Below are positions 14,201 to 25,013 of a stretch of DNA of 64,000 nt, piece by piece (the stretch's first letter is position 1; every line of letters begins with the position of its first letter). A program made the translations under genes and the position numbers. The notes beneath the pieces are model-generated. The model was not told the origin of the DNA, made no database searches, and saw only the letters and a program-made list of their open reading frames with translations. The DNA is from Pelobates cultripes (lineage: Eukaryota; Chordata; Amphibia; Anura; Pelobatidae): assembly GCA_933207985.1 (NCBI GenBank), contig OW240916.1:262287108-262351107 (forward strand). Direction: 5' to 3'.

Positions 14201-15994
14201 GGGAGTACCAAACATCCGTAACTACTATAGAGCATCCCTTCTTGCACAAGGCCTGCGTATAATCCGAACCACGGGCGCCGACCAAACACCACTATGGCTA
14301 ACCCTCGAAAACGCCTGCATACACCCAGCCACTATCCCAAATGCTCTCTGGCTCCACGAGCCTAAATCAGTGGGTAAAGAAGGACTATGGTGCACGCAAA
14401 CAACACTACATACTTGGGAACGTTGGGGTCTAGAGGTAATAGACGCACAGACACTACATAAGGAAGCACCTCTAACTGCACTGCAGACCAGCTCACCCGA
14501 CCTCTCCCTCCTCACATGGTCAAACCTAGGAATACATAAAGTAAAAGACTTATACACCCAAAACGAACTGAAAACATTCCCCACTCTGCAAAGCGAATTC
14601 TCCCTCAATCCAAGAGACATCTTTACATACCTAAGGGTTAAGAACATACTACAAACACGAATTAAACCGGCAGCACCCACACCACCTTTAGCAATACCCT
14701 CAGCCCGTTATATATTGACATCCCGCTCCATCAAACCACTAGCCTTATGCTATAATGCACTAGAAAAGGGAAAATCCATGCATAAACACTCCTATATGGA
14801 AAAGTGGGAGGAAGACATAGGGGAGCCAATCACTATACAACAATGGTATGACGCCTTCCAAGCCACTAAACGAGCATCAAAAAGCCTATCTCTGTGGGAA
14901 GCATATAGCAAAATAGCAATGCGTTGGTATCTAGTCCCCCTCAGATTGGCAAAGATATTCCCCAACACCTCACCACTGTGCTGGAGATGTGAACAACAGC
15001 AAGGGTCTCTACTGCATATTTTCTGGGAATGCCCAGTCATAAAACCATTTTGGATCGCTATCCAAAAAGTCATAAGGGAAACTACTAACTTGTCAATCCC
15101 ACTAAACCCAGCACACTACCTACTCCACATACTACCTACGACAAGCCCAACAAGAAACCCATTAAGCACAATCGCCATAATCATACTAACCGCGGCCAAA
15201 GTCGCGATCGCATCAAAATGGAAACACAACGTGCCCCCAACTCAGGAGGAAGTAACACGCAGAGTAGACAGTATATGCATATATGAACAGATGGCACACA
15301 AAATGCAGGGAACATCTGAGAAACACAACACCTACTGGAGAGGATGGCTGGACGCCCGGAAAGAGACGGTACAGGAAGACAATCACTAACCTACATACAA
15401 AACTAAGACAGCTGAAATCGGGAGTAATTGCATCACACAGAGAGTGCAACTTACGGCAACTGACAAATAGACGGCCCTATAAGGACCAAAGTCACATACA
15501 CTGCACGCACTCAGCTTCTAGGCCGGATGGGTCAGATATACAGTCAAATTATAGGTACAGTTAAAGTTAAAGGTTATCCCCTCCCCAACCCGGTTGCATG
15601 ATATGACAGACACACCTAAAGTCACAGACTCACCAATAAAGAGGCACAGCAACCCAAATTCTAAACAATAATCGCTCTCACCCAGCCCCTACGCAGACGA
15701 CAACCCTGAAATAAGCGCAACACGAGCGACATTAAGACATGATACACATAGGTTAGAAGGACTACCTTATAAAGCTGAAAATGTTACACACGACAAAAGA
15801 TGACATTAATGCAACAATGTTTGATGTAAATGGTCTATGTGCTGCTGCGCCAGCACAACATTATGTTTATCACTATGTTTATCACTATTATTACTGCTAT
15901 CACTACTGTCTGTATCAACATCAGTATTATGATTATGCATCAGCACCGGAAAACTCGATAAAACCAATAAAAATTATACATGGAAAAAAAAAAC
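11226..15994 (+). mobile_element. L1-clade LINE (+) with intact ORF2, no ORF1
   Basis: It begins at about 11226, abutting the 5' cut of the minus-strand L1 (head-to-head). It has a 340-bp leader without ORF1, a full ORF2 (11568-15389), and a 3' region ending in 'aaccaataaaaattataca' and an A-run at 15983-15993. No clear target duplication was found on either side. The open ORF2 and short tail suggest a fairly young insertion compared with the other L1s here. The missing ORF1 means it is 5'-truncated in the inter-ORF spacer. Confidence 0.85.
11568..15389 (+). CDS. L1 ORF2p: endonuclease-reverse transcriptase
   Basis: An uninterrupted frame; the ATG at 11568 (MANTLQLLSLNVKGLN) is preferred over the in-frame ATG at 11523 because the conserved domain starts at once. 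This gives about 1,273 aa, close to the usual L1 ORF2p length. Endonuclease: 'LNVKGLN' (Asn), 'LQETHF' (Glu), 'CGDFN' (Asp/Asn) and 'WSDHAPL' (Asp-His) are all present in residues 1-240. Reverse transcriptase (about 440-720): 'KAPGPDGL', 'LALDAEKAFDRL' (motif A Asp), 'NGTRQGCPLSPLIF' and 'FADDIIVF' (motif C). C-terminal Cys/His segment: 'CWRCEQQQGSLLHIFWEC'. The protein nicks target DNA and reverse-transcribes element RNA at the nick. Without an ORF1 in cis it could act only in trans. Whether it is expressed is unknown. Confidence 0.93.
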   Translation: MANTLQLLSLNVKGLNSPHKCRLAAQELRSSKAAIACLQETHFCKRNPPKFSVKQYAQAFHAFSPTKSRGVSIFFHDDWAFTMCKQHTNRDGRLLILVGALNGIEITIASLYAPNEGQKSFLASAMRKLDRYKRGHVILCGDFNCTTDPFADVKRTGNKGPKSTSISLGRHMTKLITLHDLYDSWRCLHPADRDYTYFSPVHMTYSRIDLCLIDKSTLIHLVDVSIGPITWSDHAPLAVTLRVPYPARGRGTWRMNEALVDNPDNSKTLNKQITDFFENHANCTTNITTQWVTHKVVIRGTLIQMGAKNKRRTCLQKTDLISKLTTLEASHKQKPRKHTQKQLEQIRLQLHAIDLNNTERHMRYLKQSHYVEGNKAGKLLARRLKKRYQASKLPYITSAAGDKLFNPQDMVEELASYYAMLYQLDNDRNTHQPTRRDLQAFFTDITLPTLTQEQKTSLERPFTDEEIRSTIKSLPKRKAPGPDGLTNHYYHIFGDTLTPHLTKLFNHIKRVGVVPPEMLEAHIVTLPKPNKPPTICANLRPISLLNADIKLYAKLLANRIKPFLPRLISKEQAGFVPGRQVGDNTRHFINLIEWAHKSNQQGILLALDAEKAFDRLNWEYMTMTLKIMGFPQPFITSMLALYSCPSAKIYNTGFLSKAFNIRNGTRQGCPLSPLIFILCLEPLIYNIKNNPSIRGLNTPTGEQKLALFADDIIVFITKPIQSIPALTRTLNSYGSVSYYKNNAAKTQALPIGLPHNIIKTLKETHNFDWRSKSIQYLGIKLTKNVHSLTSENHTPMIHKLMTQMNKWEGLEVSWLGRINTIKMMILPHVLYLFRTLPIPLSAKLLKRFQTIINAHVWKRKPPRLAAAKLNLSYTRGGLGVPNIRNYYRASLLAQGLRIIRTTGADQTPLWLTLENACIHPATIPNALWLHEPKSVGKEGLWCTQTTLHTWERWGLEVIDAQTLHKEAPLTALQTSSPDLSLLTWSNLGIHKVKDLYTQNELKTFPTLQSEFSLNPRDIFTYLRVKNILQTRIKPAAPTPPLAIPSARYILTSRSIKPLALCYNALEKGKSMHKHSYMEKWEEDIGEPITIQQWYDAFQATKRASKSLSLWEAYSKIAMRWYLVPLRLAKIFPNTSPLCWRCEQQQGSLLHIFWECPVIKPFWIAIQKVIRETTNLSIPLNPAHYLLHILPTTSPTRNPLSTIAIIILTAAKVAIASKWKHNVPPTQEEVTRRVDSICIYEQMAHKMQGTSEKHNTYWRGWLDARKETVQEDNH

Positions 15995-16131
15995 AGCCAA
16001 ATTGTAAAAATCCTCTAAGTCAACTATGATATCAGTTAGGCTAGTCTGGCTTTAAATTTGGAATTTACTTTGCATTTACTTCTCACATTAGTGAATAACT
16101 CTGTTATGTTTGGTTTATGTTTTAAAGGGAC
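15995..16131. other. unassigned spacer after L1 poly-A
   Basis: AT-rich single-copy-looking sequence between the L1 A-run and a MITE end. Confidence 0.4.
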
Positions 16132-16333
16132 ACTCCACTGCCCAAATAAAACAAATAAAAATCACTGCTTACTAGATATAGCCCCAATAAAAAATGTATG
16201 CATTTTATTATGCATTTTGTAATTGAGGGTATATCAAAAAACAGCTTGCAAAAGCCTCAAATCTATTGTCTAAATCCTTTGCAAGCCCTCCGTATCTGAA
16301 CCCGGACAGCCTTTCCAGCAGCAACTCTGCTGT
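16132..16333. mobile_element. TTAA MITE fragment (left end)
   Basis: It starts 'ttaaagggacactccactg', the same terminus as the multi-hairpin MITEs. The interior ('gatatagccccaataaaaaa') differs from copies 1 and 2, so it is another subfamily. The right half is missing where Gypsy-derived sequence begins. Confidence 0.6.
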
Positions 16334-16740
16334 TTACACAGATTTCTCGTTCATTATTTTGTGGGTAGTATGTGCTGGCAAATGTCTTAAATTTTCTTGA
16401 GTTATATTGGGGGCATTTTCATAAATTATAGTCTCTTGAATGCTTCTCTTTGCGAAAACAACTTTTAACTTGTCAATCACAGCAGCAGATGTTGTGCTGT
16501 GTAGCTTGTACAGCTCCAAATATCTGCTATAATAATCAAATGTTACAAGATAATCCTCATTCTTCCAAGTGAACAGATCATTAGCAACTATTTGCCATGG
16601 TATATCAAGAATGTTATGGCTGACCATGGGTTCTTTGGTGTTAGACAGGCGATGGAGCACTTGCAAACTCCTCAATATTTTTTCCCATTCCAGTCCAGAA
16701 CATGATATTGCAAGCTCTCTGCTTACATCTTTAAATGCCT
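16334..16740 (-). pseudogene. Ty3/Gypsy integrase, 3' segment of a split pol
   Basis: The 113-codon frame includes 'IPWQIVANDLFTWKNEDYL', where D-L-F is the first catalytic Asp block of the rve integrase core, then 'YYSRYLELYKL'. In another frame just upstream the zinc-binding-like lead-in ('MFWTGMGKNIEEF') can be read, so there is a frameshift near 16690. The second Asp and the Glu of the DDE triad are not recognisable. The upstream half of this integrase continues at 27395 on the same strand; the two halves are separated by a 10.6-kb insertion with a 16-bp target duplication. An old, dead copy. Confidence 0.85.
16725..16740. repeat. target-site duplication, left copy (16 bp)
   Basis: 'acatctttaaatgcct' is identical at 27379-27394. 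It lies in Gypsy pol sequence on both sides, marking the edges of one insertion event. Confidence 0.9.
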
Positions 16741-16816
16741 AAAATTGTGCTTGGATTACCATCCAATACACTTGACCTTTTTTAACTTACATTCTTGACC
16801 CCACCTGACCAAAATG

Positions 16817-16859
<43 letters not shown>
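16817..16859. repeat. (TA)n microsatellite
   Basis: About 21 TA units. The Tc1 element starts at its right edge, and the TA run resumes after the Tc1 at 18445, so the transposon landed in the microsatellite. Confidence 0.95.
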
Positions 16860-16862
<3 letters not shown>

Positions 16863-18444
16863 TTGCAAGAAAAAGTATGTGAACCCTTTGGAATGATGTG
16901 GATTTCTGCACAAATTGGTCATAAAATGTGATCTGATCATCATCTAAGTCACAACAATAGACAATCACAGTCTGCTTAAACTAATTACACACAAAGAATG
17001 AAATGTTGCCATGTTTTTATTGAACACACCTTGTAAACATTCACAGTGCAGGTGGAAAAAGTATGTGAACCCTTGGATTTAATAACTGGTTGAACCTCCT
17101 TTGGCAGCAATAACTTCAACCAAACATTTCCTGTAGTTGCAGATCAGACGTGCACAACGGTCAGGAGTAATTCTTGACCATTCCTCTTTACAGAACTGTT
17201 TAAAGTTCAGCAATATTCTTGGGATGTCTGGTGTGAATCGCTTTCTTGAGGTCATGCCTCAGCATCGGGTTGAGGTCAGGACTGTGACTGGGCCACTTCA
17301 GAAGGCGTATTTTCTTCTATTTAAGCCTTTCTATTGTTGATTTACTTCTATGCTTTGGGTCATTGTCCTGTTGCAACACCTATCTTCTGTTGAGCTTCAG
17401 CTGGTAGACAGATGGCCTTAAGTTCTCCTGCAAAATGTCTTGATAAACTCATTTTTCCTTCGATGATAGCAATCCGTCCAGGCCCTGATGCAGCAATGCA
17501 GCCCCAAACCATGATGCCCCCACCACCATACTTCACAGCTGGGATGAGGTTTTGATGTTGGTGTGCTGTACCTTTTTTTTGCCACAAACAACTCAACTTT
17601 GGTTTCCTCTGTCCACAGAATATTTTGCCAGTACTGCTGTGGAACATCCAGGTGCTCTTGTGCAAACTGTAAACGTGCAGCAATGTTTTGTTTGAAAAGC
17701 AGTGGCTTCCTCTGTGGTATCCTCCCATGAAATCCATTCTTGTTTAGTGTTTTACGTATTGTAGATTCGCTAACAGGGATGTTAGCATTTGCCAGTGACT
17801 TTTGTAAGTCTTAAGCTGCCACTCTAAGATTCTTCTTCACCTCATTGAGCAGTCTGCGCTGTGCTCTTGCAGTCATCTTTACAGGACGGCCACTCCTAGG
17901 GAGAATAGCAGCAGTGCTGTACTTTCTCTATTTATAGACAATTTGTCTTACCGTGGACTGATGAACAGCAAGGCTTTTGGAGATACTTTTATAACCCTTT
18001 CCAGCTTTATGCAAGTCAACAATTCTTAATCGTAGGTCTTCTGAGAGCTCTTTTGTGCAAGGCATAATTCACATCAGGCAATGCTTCTTGTGAAAAGCAA
18101 ACCCAGAACTGGTGTGTGTTTTTTATAGGGCAAGGCAGCTGTAACCAACACCTCCAATCTCATCTCATTGATTGGACTCCAGTTGGCTGACATCTCACTC
18201 CAATTAGCTCTTGGAGATGTCATTAGTCTAGGGGTTCACATACTTTTTCCACCTGCACTGTGAATGTTTACATGGTGTGTTCAATAAAAACATGGCAACA
18301 TTTCATTCTTTGTGTGTTATTAGTTTAAGCAGACTGTGATTGTCTATTGTTGTGACTTAGATGATGATCAGATCACATTTTATGACCAATTTGTGCAGAA
18401 ATCCATATCATTCCAAAGGGTTCACATACTTTTTCTTGCAACTG
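16860..18444 (-). mobile_element. Tc1-family transposon with 214-bp IR/DR ends
   Basis: The terminal inverted repeats 16860-17073 and 18231-18444 are nearly identical, starting 'cagttgcaag' and flanked by TA. Each repeat carries the core 'aaaaagtatgtgaaccc' twice, at its outer and inner end, the IR/DR layout used by Tc1 transposases of the Sleeping Beauty type. Total 1,585 bp, the normal length for an autonomous Tc1. The transposase gene inside runs on the minus strand and is broken. Confidence 0.95.
17110..18065 (-). pseudogene. Tc1 transposase remnant
   Basis: The ATG at 18065 begins '[19 protein letters not shown]', the usual start of the paired-like DNA-binding domain, followed by '[18 protein letters not shown]' (helix-turn-helix). 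An in-frame stop follows shortly after. Further on, in shifting frames, come 'STIRKTLNKNGFHGR', 'ILWTEETKVELF' (first DDE residue position, Glu where Asp is expected) and a Gly-rich 'WWWGHHGLG' box. The open frame at 17360-17737 covers the middle in the wrong frame. Stops and indels rule out activity. Cut-and-paste transposition of this copy would need an enzyme in trans acting on its good ends. Confidence 0.85.
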
Positions 18445-18757
18445 TATATATATACAATCCAATTTATTATAATGGATTAAAAATGACGACCATAATAAAT
18501 ATAATTATGGAAGTTTTAAGTCCGGATAGCAACCTCCCTTATTGGATTGTTTATCTATTGGAGCCTTGGTGTTGTGCCCGGCTGTGGTATACCTTAAATG
18601 TGAGTGCTGGGGATTTATATATATATGCTTTCACACGTCCAGCGTGGTCCGCGGTCGGCTCCGCCCCCTCCCGATTTATTTGTTTAATGGAATAAATCAC
18701 CTTTATTGAAATATGAAGTCCGTGCAGCCTACATTTCTGCAAATTGGTATTTATCAA
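18445..18757. repeat. spacer with dispersed repeat (copy also at 26902)
   Basis: Positions 18664-18757 ('atttatttgtttaatggaa' to 'ctgcaaattggtat') match 26902-26983 closely. The rest (18445-18663) shows no known element. Confidence 0.6.
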
Positions 18758-18918
18758 AGATCCCCAGAAGGACTGGCACCCGGCAAACTACACCACTGTA
18801 TGATAGTAGGACATTTAAGCATGAGTGCAAGGACCTATTTTCTGTATATATATATATATATAGCAGAGCTCCGGAGGGAATTCAGGGCAATCCGTAAACA
18901 TCGGGCGCATTGACCAAC

Positions 18919-19963
18919 ATGGGACACCCCAAAAAGTGTACAACACTCTCTCATCCTCACGCTAAGCAATCCGGAGAAAAATCCAGCGTGTTGAGCAAAT
19001 TTTTTAAGGACAATGCCACACATCTTGGTGAAGAGCCAGGCCCAAAGATGGCGCCGGAACCTCACTCTGATCACTCTTCGCCTCCCCTGAGCCCTGCCAC
19101 CTCCAACAGTGCATTGATGACCCTTGATGCTGACATCAGGGAATGAATTAAAAATCTACCTACAAAACAAGACTTTACAGCCATGATCCACAAACTAAAA
19201 AAATGGCATTTCAAAAAAAAAACTAGACAACATGGCGGCAGAAATCAAGCGGGTGGAGGAACGAGTTGAGGCCATGGAGGACAACCAAGATCACGCTCTC
19301 ACTCAAGTGAAGCAGGTACAACAAACCCTAGAAGCACAGACCATTCAAATGGCAATGATGTACCGCTCAATTGACGACCTAGACAACAGAGGCCGTCGCA
19401 ATAATTTGAGAATCAAAGGGCTACCAGAAGCCGATGGAGAAAATCTCCCTAATATACTTCAGGAGCTGTTTAGCCACCTACTCCACAAAAACCCATCAGA
19501 ACACATCTTATTTGACAGAGCTCACAGAGCACTTAAAGCCAGAGGCCTACCTTCAGATACCCCTCGAGACGTAATTTGCCGCCTCCATTATTATGGGGTG
19601 AAGGAAGACATACTTGGCGAACTACGGAAAACAACACAGCCTCTTCTCTTCCACAGGGCGCAAATACAAATATTTCCGGATCTTTCCTGGATGACGCTGC
19701 AAGCAAGATGGACTCTCAGGCCCCTAACAGAACTCCTCCGTTCAAGGAACATCAAGTATAGATGGGGATTCCCCCTCTCACTGACAGCCACGCATAACGG
19801 ATTAACAGCAACAGTGGCCACAATAGCGGACATAGCACCTTTCACCTTGGCCCTGGACCTTCCGGAGGTACAAGTTCCAGATTGGTATGGGCCAGTTCAG
19901 ACCCATCTTACTACCCGCGTCCTCGGAGGGCTAGATGGCATACTCCGTCTAAACGTCGCCTGA
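18919..19963 (+). pseudogene. L1 ORF1p (RNA-binding protein), broken
   Basis: The N-terminal part (18919-19146, MGHPKKCTTLS...) ends at a TGA. The same frame continues 'IKNLPTKQDFTAMIHKL', then a run of nine A at about 19213-19222 shifts the frame to the main segment, open from 19232 to 19963. That segment has a coiled coil ('VEERVEAMEDNQDHALTQV'), the RRM ('RRNNLRIKGLPEA', 'DRAHRALKARG', 'PRDVICRLHYY') and the C-terminal domain ('IKYRWGFPLSL', 'FTLALDLPE'). The domain order and ~340-residue length fit vertebrate L1 ORF1p. One nonsense change and one homopolymer slip separate it from an open frame. Confidence 0.85.
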
Positions 19964-21306
19964 ACGACCAACAACTTCCACATCGTAATCTACAACCACA
20001 CCAGGACGAACTTCTCCAACTGTAATCTCAAGCAGACAAACCGAGGATTTTCCACATATGGAACAGACCCAGTCTTTATCCAACCGGACTATCATGGACT
20101 ACGGCATGGGAACATGAGAGGGATTTGATTACGCATAAGACAGAAACAACTACTTAACACCCACAGGTCAGTGTAACACCTAAGCCATTACAGGTTGACA
20201 CCTACTCAGGTGCAGACAATGACGTCTGGCCCTGTGGGGCCTCGTTCTCCCTTACCTGGAGACGCCCTGCCACCCAAGACCCAGACAACACCATTCTCGG
20301 CCAGGGCTGCAGATCTTGAAAACTCTCATTCACAATGCTCCACTGAGCAGTGGGAACCACTGAGACTCTGATGCCCGCAAACGCAGACACGGGGGTGGGG
20401 AGATCCTGTCATGGTAATTAATGTAACATTGTAAACCGTGGTATAGAGGTGAAATGCGGTTCCTTTGTTGGTCCCCTGGTCCTTCCTTCGGGCCCCCTCC
20501 TATGCATGCCTGTGTTCTGCCTGCTTACCCTCCCCCTTATGCCTCTCCGCAGACTTAGAGCTAAACGCAACTCTTGGGGACTTATTCATGCTGAATGCTT
20601 CCCTAAAGAACCCACTCACGCCCCCAAAAAAAGAAGTCCATCCCATTCGCCTCTTCCAGTCCCACTTTCTTCTCCTTTTGCCTGCTTTGTTTTGGATGTG
20701 CGGAGGGGTGGGGAAGGTGGGGAGTGGGGGGATCGGGGGAGATACTAGGCACTGTATAACATTTCAATTACGAGATAACAATTGAGAGTGCAATCACAAG
20801 GGGGTCCATTCCATAACCAGACCACCCACGATAACTATGCCTACTTACCTTAACAGCACGATAGAGAATACCCATCTATCTATGTCCTTTTCCCGATATC
20901 CCACTTTCTAAAGCATACAGATAGAAGGATTGCCCGCTTCCCTCCCAAAGCGCGCAAGACGATCATATATTACCCCCAATTAGACTGCAAATCTACTTGT
21001 GGCAGCAACTTCAGCCCCAGCGGTGCCTTATCTGTTTCCCTGGTACTGTGTGACCTACCAGGGAAAGCCACCGACAGACGGGGCCCCCCAGTCCATTTAT
21101 AAGCACACTCTCATTTGCTAGCTCCAAGTGATACTTACAGATTTTGTAAATAGTTTGTTTAGTTTTATTGTTTTTCTTTTTTGCTGTTAATTTTAACCCT
21201 GCTTTTCATTCCCTCCGATTGGAGGTGAGATCATCCCGAGACGGTACACCTTTAGTTTAAAGTCCTCGGATCTACTTTTCCCAGTACCCTGTTACTCATC
21301 ACCAAT
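19964..21306 (+). other. long L1 inter-ORF spacer
   Basis: 1.34 kb with no open frame of recognisable content, followed by the ORF2 ATG. A G-rich run near 20700-20745 stands out. Mammalian L1s have only tens of bases here. Confidence 0.7.
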
Positions 21307-24300
21307 ATGGCATCCATCCGCATAGTCACTTTGAACACAAGGGGGTTAAACTCGCCAACTAAACGATCCCTTACGCTACAGGAACTTCACACTCTAAGAG
21401 CTAATATTGCGTTTCTTCAAGAGACGCATTTTAAAGCCGACATGGCCCCATCCCTACGCAACAAACATTACCCAATTGGTTTCTTCAGCAATTATGTGGG
21501 CTCCAAGTCCAAAGGAGTAGCCATACTGGTCAGGGCGAGGACGCCTTTCATACACAAATTACACCATTCTTTTAGCGATGGAAGACTCTTGATAGTCACA
21601 GGGAAAATTAGTAACACCATAGTGACACTTGCCAACTTATACCTTCCCAATAATAAACAACACTACCACATGCGCAAATACCTTAATATAATAGAAAAAG
21701 TCAGGGAAGGGATTCTAATATTAGGAGGAGATTTTAACATTTCTTTAGACCCTGACTTAGACACAACCTCCAAATACATAAAATACAACGCAACGTCCAG
21801 GGCCAGAATTGTACAGCTCCTGGACAAGCACCACCTGTTTGACGGCTGGCGGGTAACACATCCCTCCTCCCGCGACTATTCCTACTTTTCAAATGTTAAA
21901 CGTACCTACTTTAGATTAGACATGACACCTCCTACTTATCCAGTCCTGTATTTACGGTCCCATTACGTGGTCGGACCATGGGCCCTTAACGATGACACTA
22001 TCAATACCAACCCTCACGCCCTCTCGTACACAATGGAAATTGAATGACACGTTACTTAACGACCCTGTACATGTCGCCCAATTACAAGAAATGGTGATCT
22101 GGGAGGCACATAAAGCCATAATAAGGGGACACATCATAGCACTAGCCTCTAAACACAAAAAAGCACGAGAGAAACAAATAACTACTCTCACTGCAGACAT
22201 CAGACACTTGGAAACCACACACAAAAAAAGCATGTCTTTAGATGCTTATAAACAACTAATCAATAAACGTTCCGCTCTCCAAGCTCTACTGAACATGAAA
22301 ATCCAAAGATCCCTCCCATACTCAAAGCATACATTTTACACTGAGGGTGGAAAGTGTGGCCAATTGCTAGCCAGGGCACTACAGAAAGAAAAACAGCAAA
22401 CATACATCACCCAAATAAAAAGTGCCAAAGTGACACTCACCCACTTTTTACCGGACATATTACAAGAATTTCACTCTTACTACTCGAAATTATACAATCT
22501 TAGACCCCAACCGCCCGACCCAGGGGATATTCAAAACTTTCTAACGGAGAGGCTAAGACAGACGATCCCACCAAATGCCAGACTGATCCTAGATGCGCCA
22601 ATTTCTCCTGAGGAATTTGCCTGGGCCACAAAACATCTACTGTTGGGGAAAAGTCCGGGACCGGACGGATTTACGGCCAAATATTTCAAAACTTTCTCCT
22701 CAGTCCTAAACAAACCTTTCACAACATCATTCAACTCCCCCTCTCAAGGACACAGCTTACCACAAGATACATTGGAAGCACACATTACACTCATTCCCAA
22801 ACCAGGCAAAGACCCCACTGAATGCAGCAGTTACTGGCCCATATCTTTGATAAATGTGGATCAAAAGATCTTCACTAAAATACTAGCCACCCGTCTCAGA
22901 CCATACTTGCGGGGACTAGTCCATCCTGACCAAGCCGGGTTTGTGCCGGGCAGAGAGGCCAAAAACAACATGACTAAACTCTTGAACATCATCTACCATA
23001 CCAACAAAAGTGAGACCCAGAGCCTCGCCCTCACAAATGACGCCGAGAAGGCGTTCGACAGGGTGGACTGGTCTCTGTTAACAGCCACGATGCAGGCCAT
23101 GGGATTTGGCCCAAACTGGCAGGGATGGCTCTCAGCTATCTATTCCAACCCTGGAGCAAAGATAAGGGTAAATGGGCAACTCTCCGACACAGTACATATC
23201 TCGAATGGTACAAGACAAGGGTGTCCCCTGTCCCCTCTCCTCTTCATATTAATATTAGAGCTTTTTCTACAGGGAGTCAGGGACAATCCAAACATTCAAG
23301 GCATACAAATAGCAGAGCACAAGTACAAAGTCTCCGCATTTGCGGATGACCTCCTTTTTACCTTAAGAAACCCAGAAACATCCTTACCACACTTAATGCA
23401 AGAGATAGACTTTTATGGGCGAGTGTCCAACTACAAAATGAACATAGGCAAAAGTGAGATTCTCCAGTTGAATATTTCAGGTGAAACCAAATTAAACTCA
23501 AACAGACATACCTCTTCCACTGGCCGCAGACATCAGTGAAATATCTGGGCGTACATTTGACGGCCTCCCTGAACAACATATACGACATAAATTTCCCTCC
23601 ATTACTAGCACAAATAGACAAGGACCTAAAAGACTGGGATAAACCACAATTTTCCTGGCTTTGTAGGGTACATATCCTAAAAATGGGTATTCTACCGAGA
23701 TTCCTATACCTTCTACAAACACTACCCATAAAGATACCCCCCCAGCTTCTTTATGCTAGCAAAACGTACCCTTTCATCATATCTTTGGGCGGGAAAACAT
23801 CATAGGTTGCCCTACACACTCCTAACGAGACATAAATCACAGGGAGGGTTGAGCGTTCCTGATATCAAGGGATACCATGACGCTACAATCCTTTCTCGTA
23901 TATACGACTGGATAGACCCTCAAGACCAAAAGCAGTGGGCACAGATAGAGACAGCTAGCTTCATGGTGGATCCCAGAACTATACCATGGCACAAGCCCAA
24001 TACAAACTTGCTTCATCAAGGCCACGCAGATCACCCTACCATAATTCCCACCTTAAAATGTTGTAATCGCCTCAGACAAGGCAAACACATTGCTTCACAC
24101 CCCTCACCGCTTTTTCCAATAACAGGGAACCCGCAATTCCCTCCTGGCCGACAACAAGACGCCTTCCGGGACTTTGGGACCCAACACGGTCAATTATACC
24201 TAAGCAATGTCATAAACGAGAAGGGTATCCTACCACTTACGGAACTTGTAGACACTTCCACACACTCCATCATGCAAAAATTCAGGTGTACGCAACTCTC

Positions 24301-25013
24301 ACACTACCTCCAGATGCAATCTGACCTTCGCCTGGGACATAGGCCTCTGACTACATTTGAATCCTTATCCACAACTAGGACCCTACAAAAGAAACACATC
24401 ACCATTTTCTATAAAATCTTACAATCAGAAATCAACGAACATATCCCGGAATTTACAAAAGCTTGGGAGAAAGACTTAAAGATTACCTTAACCCATGTTG
24501 ATTGGGGCAAAATATTTAAAAACATCTTTAAGTCCTCTAGCAACCCTAATACACAAGAGGGAAACTATAAGCGAATTTCTAGATGGCACCTCGCCCCGAC
24601 CAAGACTCACAAATTCTCCCCTAGTACTCCTAATGTCTGTTGGAGATGCAAAATAATACAAACCTACTGGGGTAAAATCTCTAACATAATTAATCTTATA
24701 ACAGGATACAAACTACCAATAACACCCGAGGCACTTGTATTTATGCTCTACCCTACCCCTTTGACAAAAACAACCCGAATCCTGATAAATCAGTTACTCA
24801 CAGCAGCAAACTGCTTAATACCCACCAAATGGAAACAAAGCAGCCCCCATTAGAGAATGGCTAACTAAAGTAGACTCCATCAGACAGATGGAAGAGCTTT
24901 CACACTCCCTGGCTAACAGATACGACGAGTTTGTTAGCATTTGGTCGCCATGGGACCAATATATCAAAGACTACAACCAAGACAATACGCTTATGCCAAG
25001 GAGACCCCCTTGA
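21307..25013 (+). pseudogene. L1 ORF2, frameshifted
   Basis: Endonuclease (21307-21940): 'LNTRGLNSP', 'LQETHF' and 'GGDFNISLD' are present; the frame is lost near 21930 before the Ser-Asp-His block. RT (21992-23539): 'GKSPGPDGFTAKYF', 'NDAEKAFDRVDW', 'NGTRQGCPLSPLLF' and 'FADDLLFTL' are intact in one frame. Frame changes follow at about 23530 and 23780. The C-terminal part (23753-24853) has 'VCWRCKIIQTYW', where about a dozen codons between CWRC and the following segment are missing, removing the His and last Cys. The tail continues after 24853 in another frame to a TGA at 25011. RT catalytic residues survive, but the protein is not made as one piece. Confidence 0.88.

Noticed and set aside
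14225..14680. Minus-strand frames opposite the intact L1 ORF2
   Set aside because: Antisense shadows of a long coding sequence.
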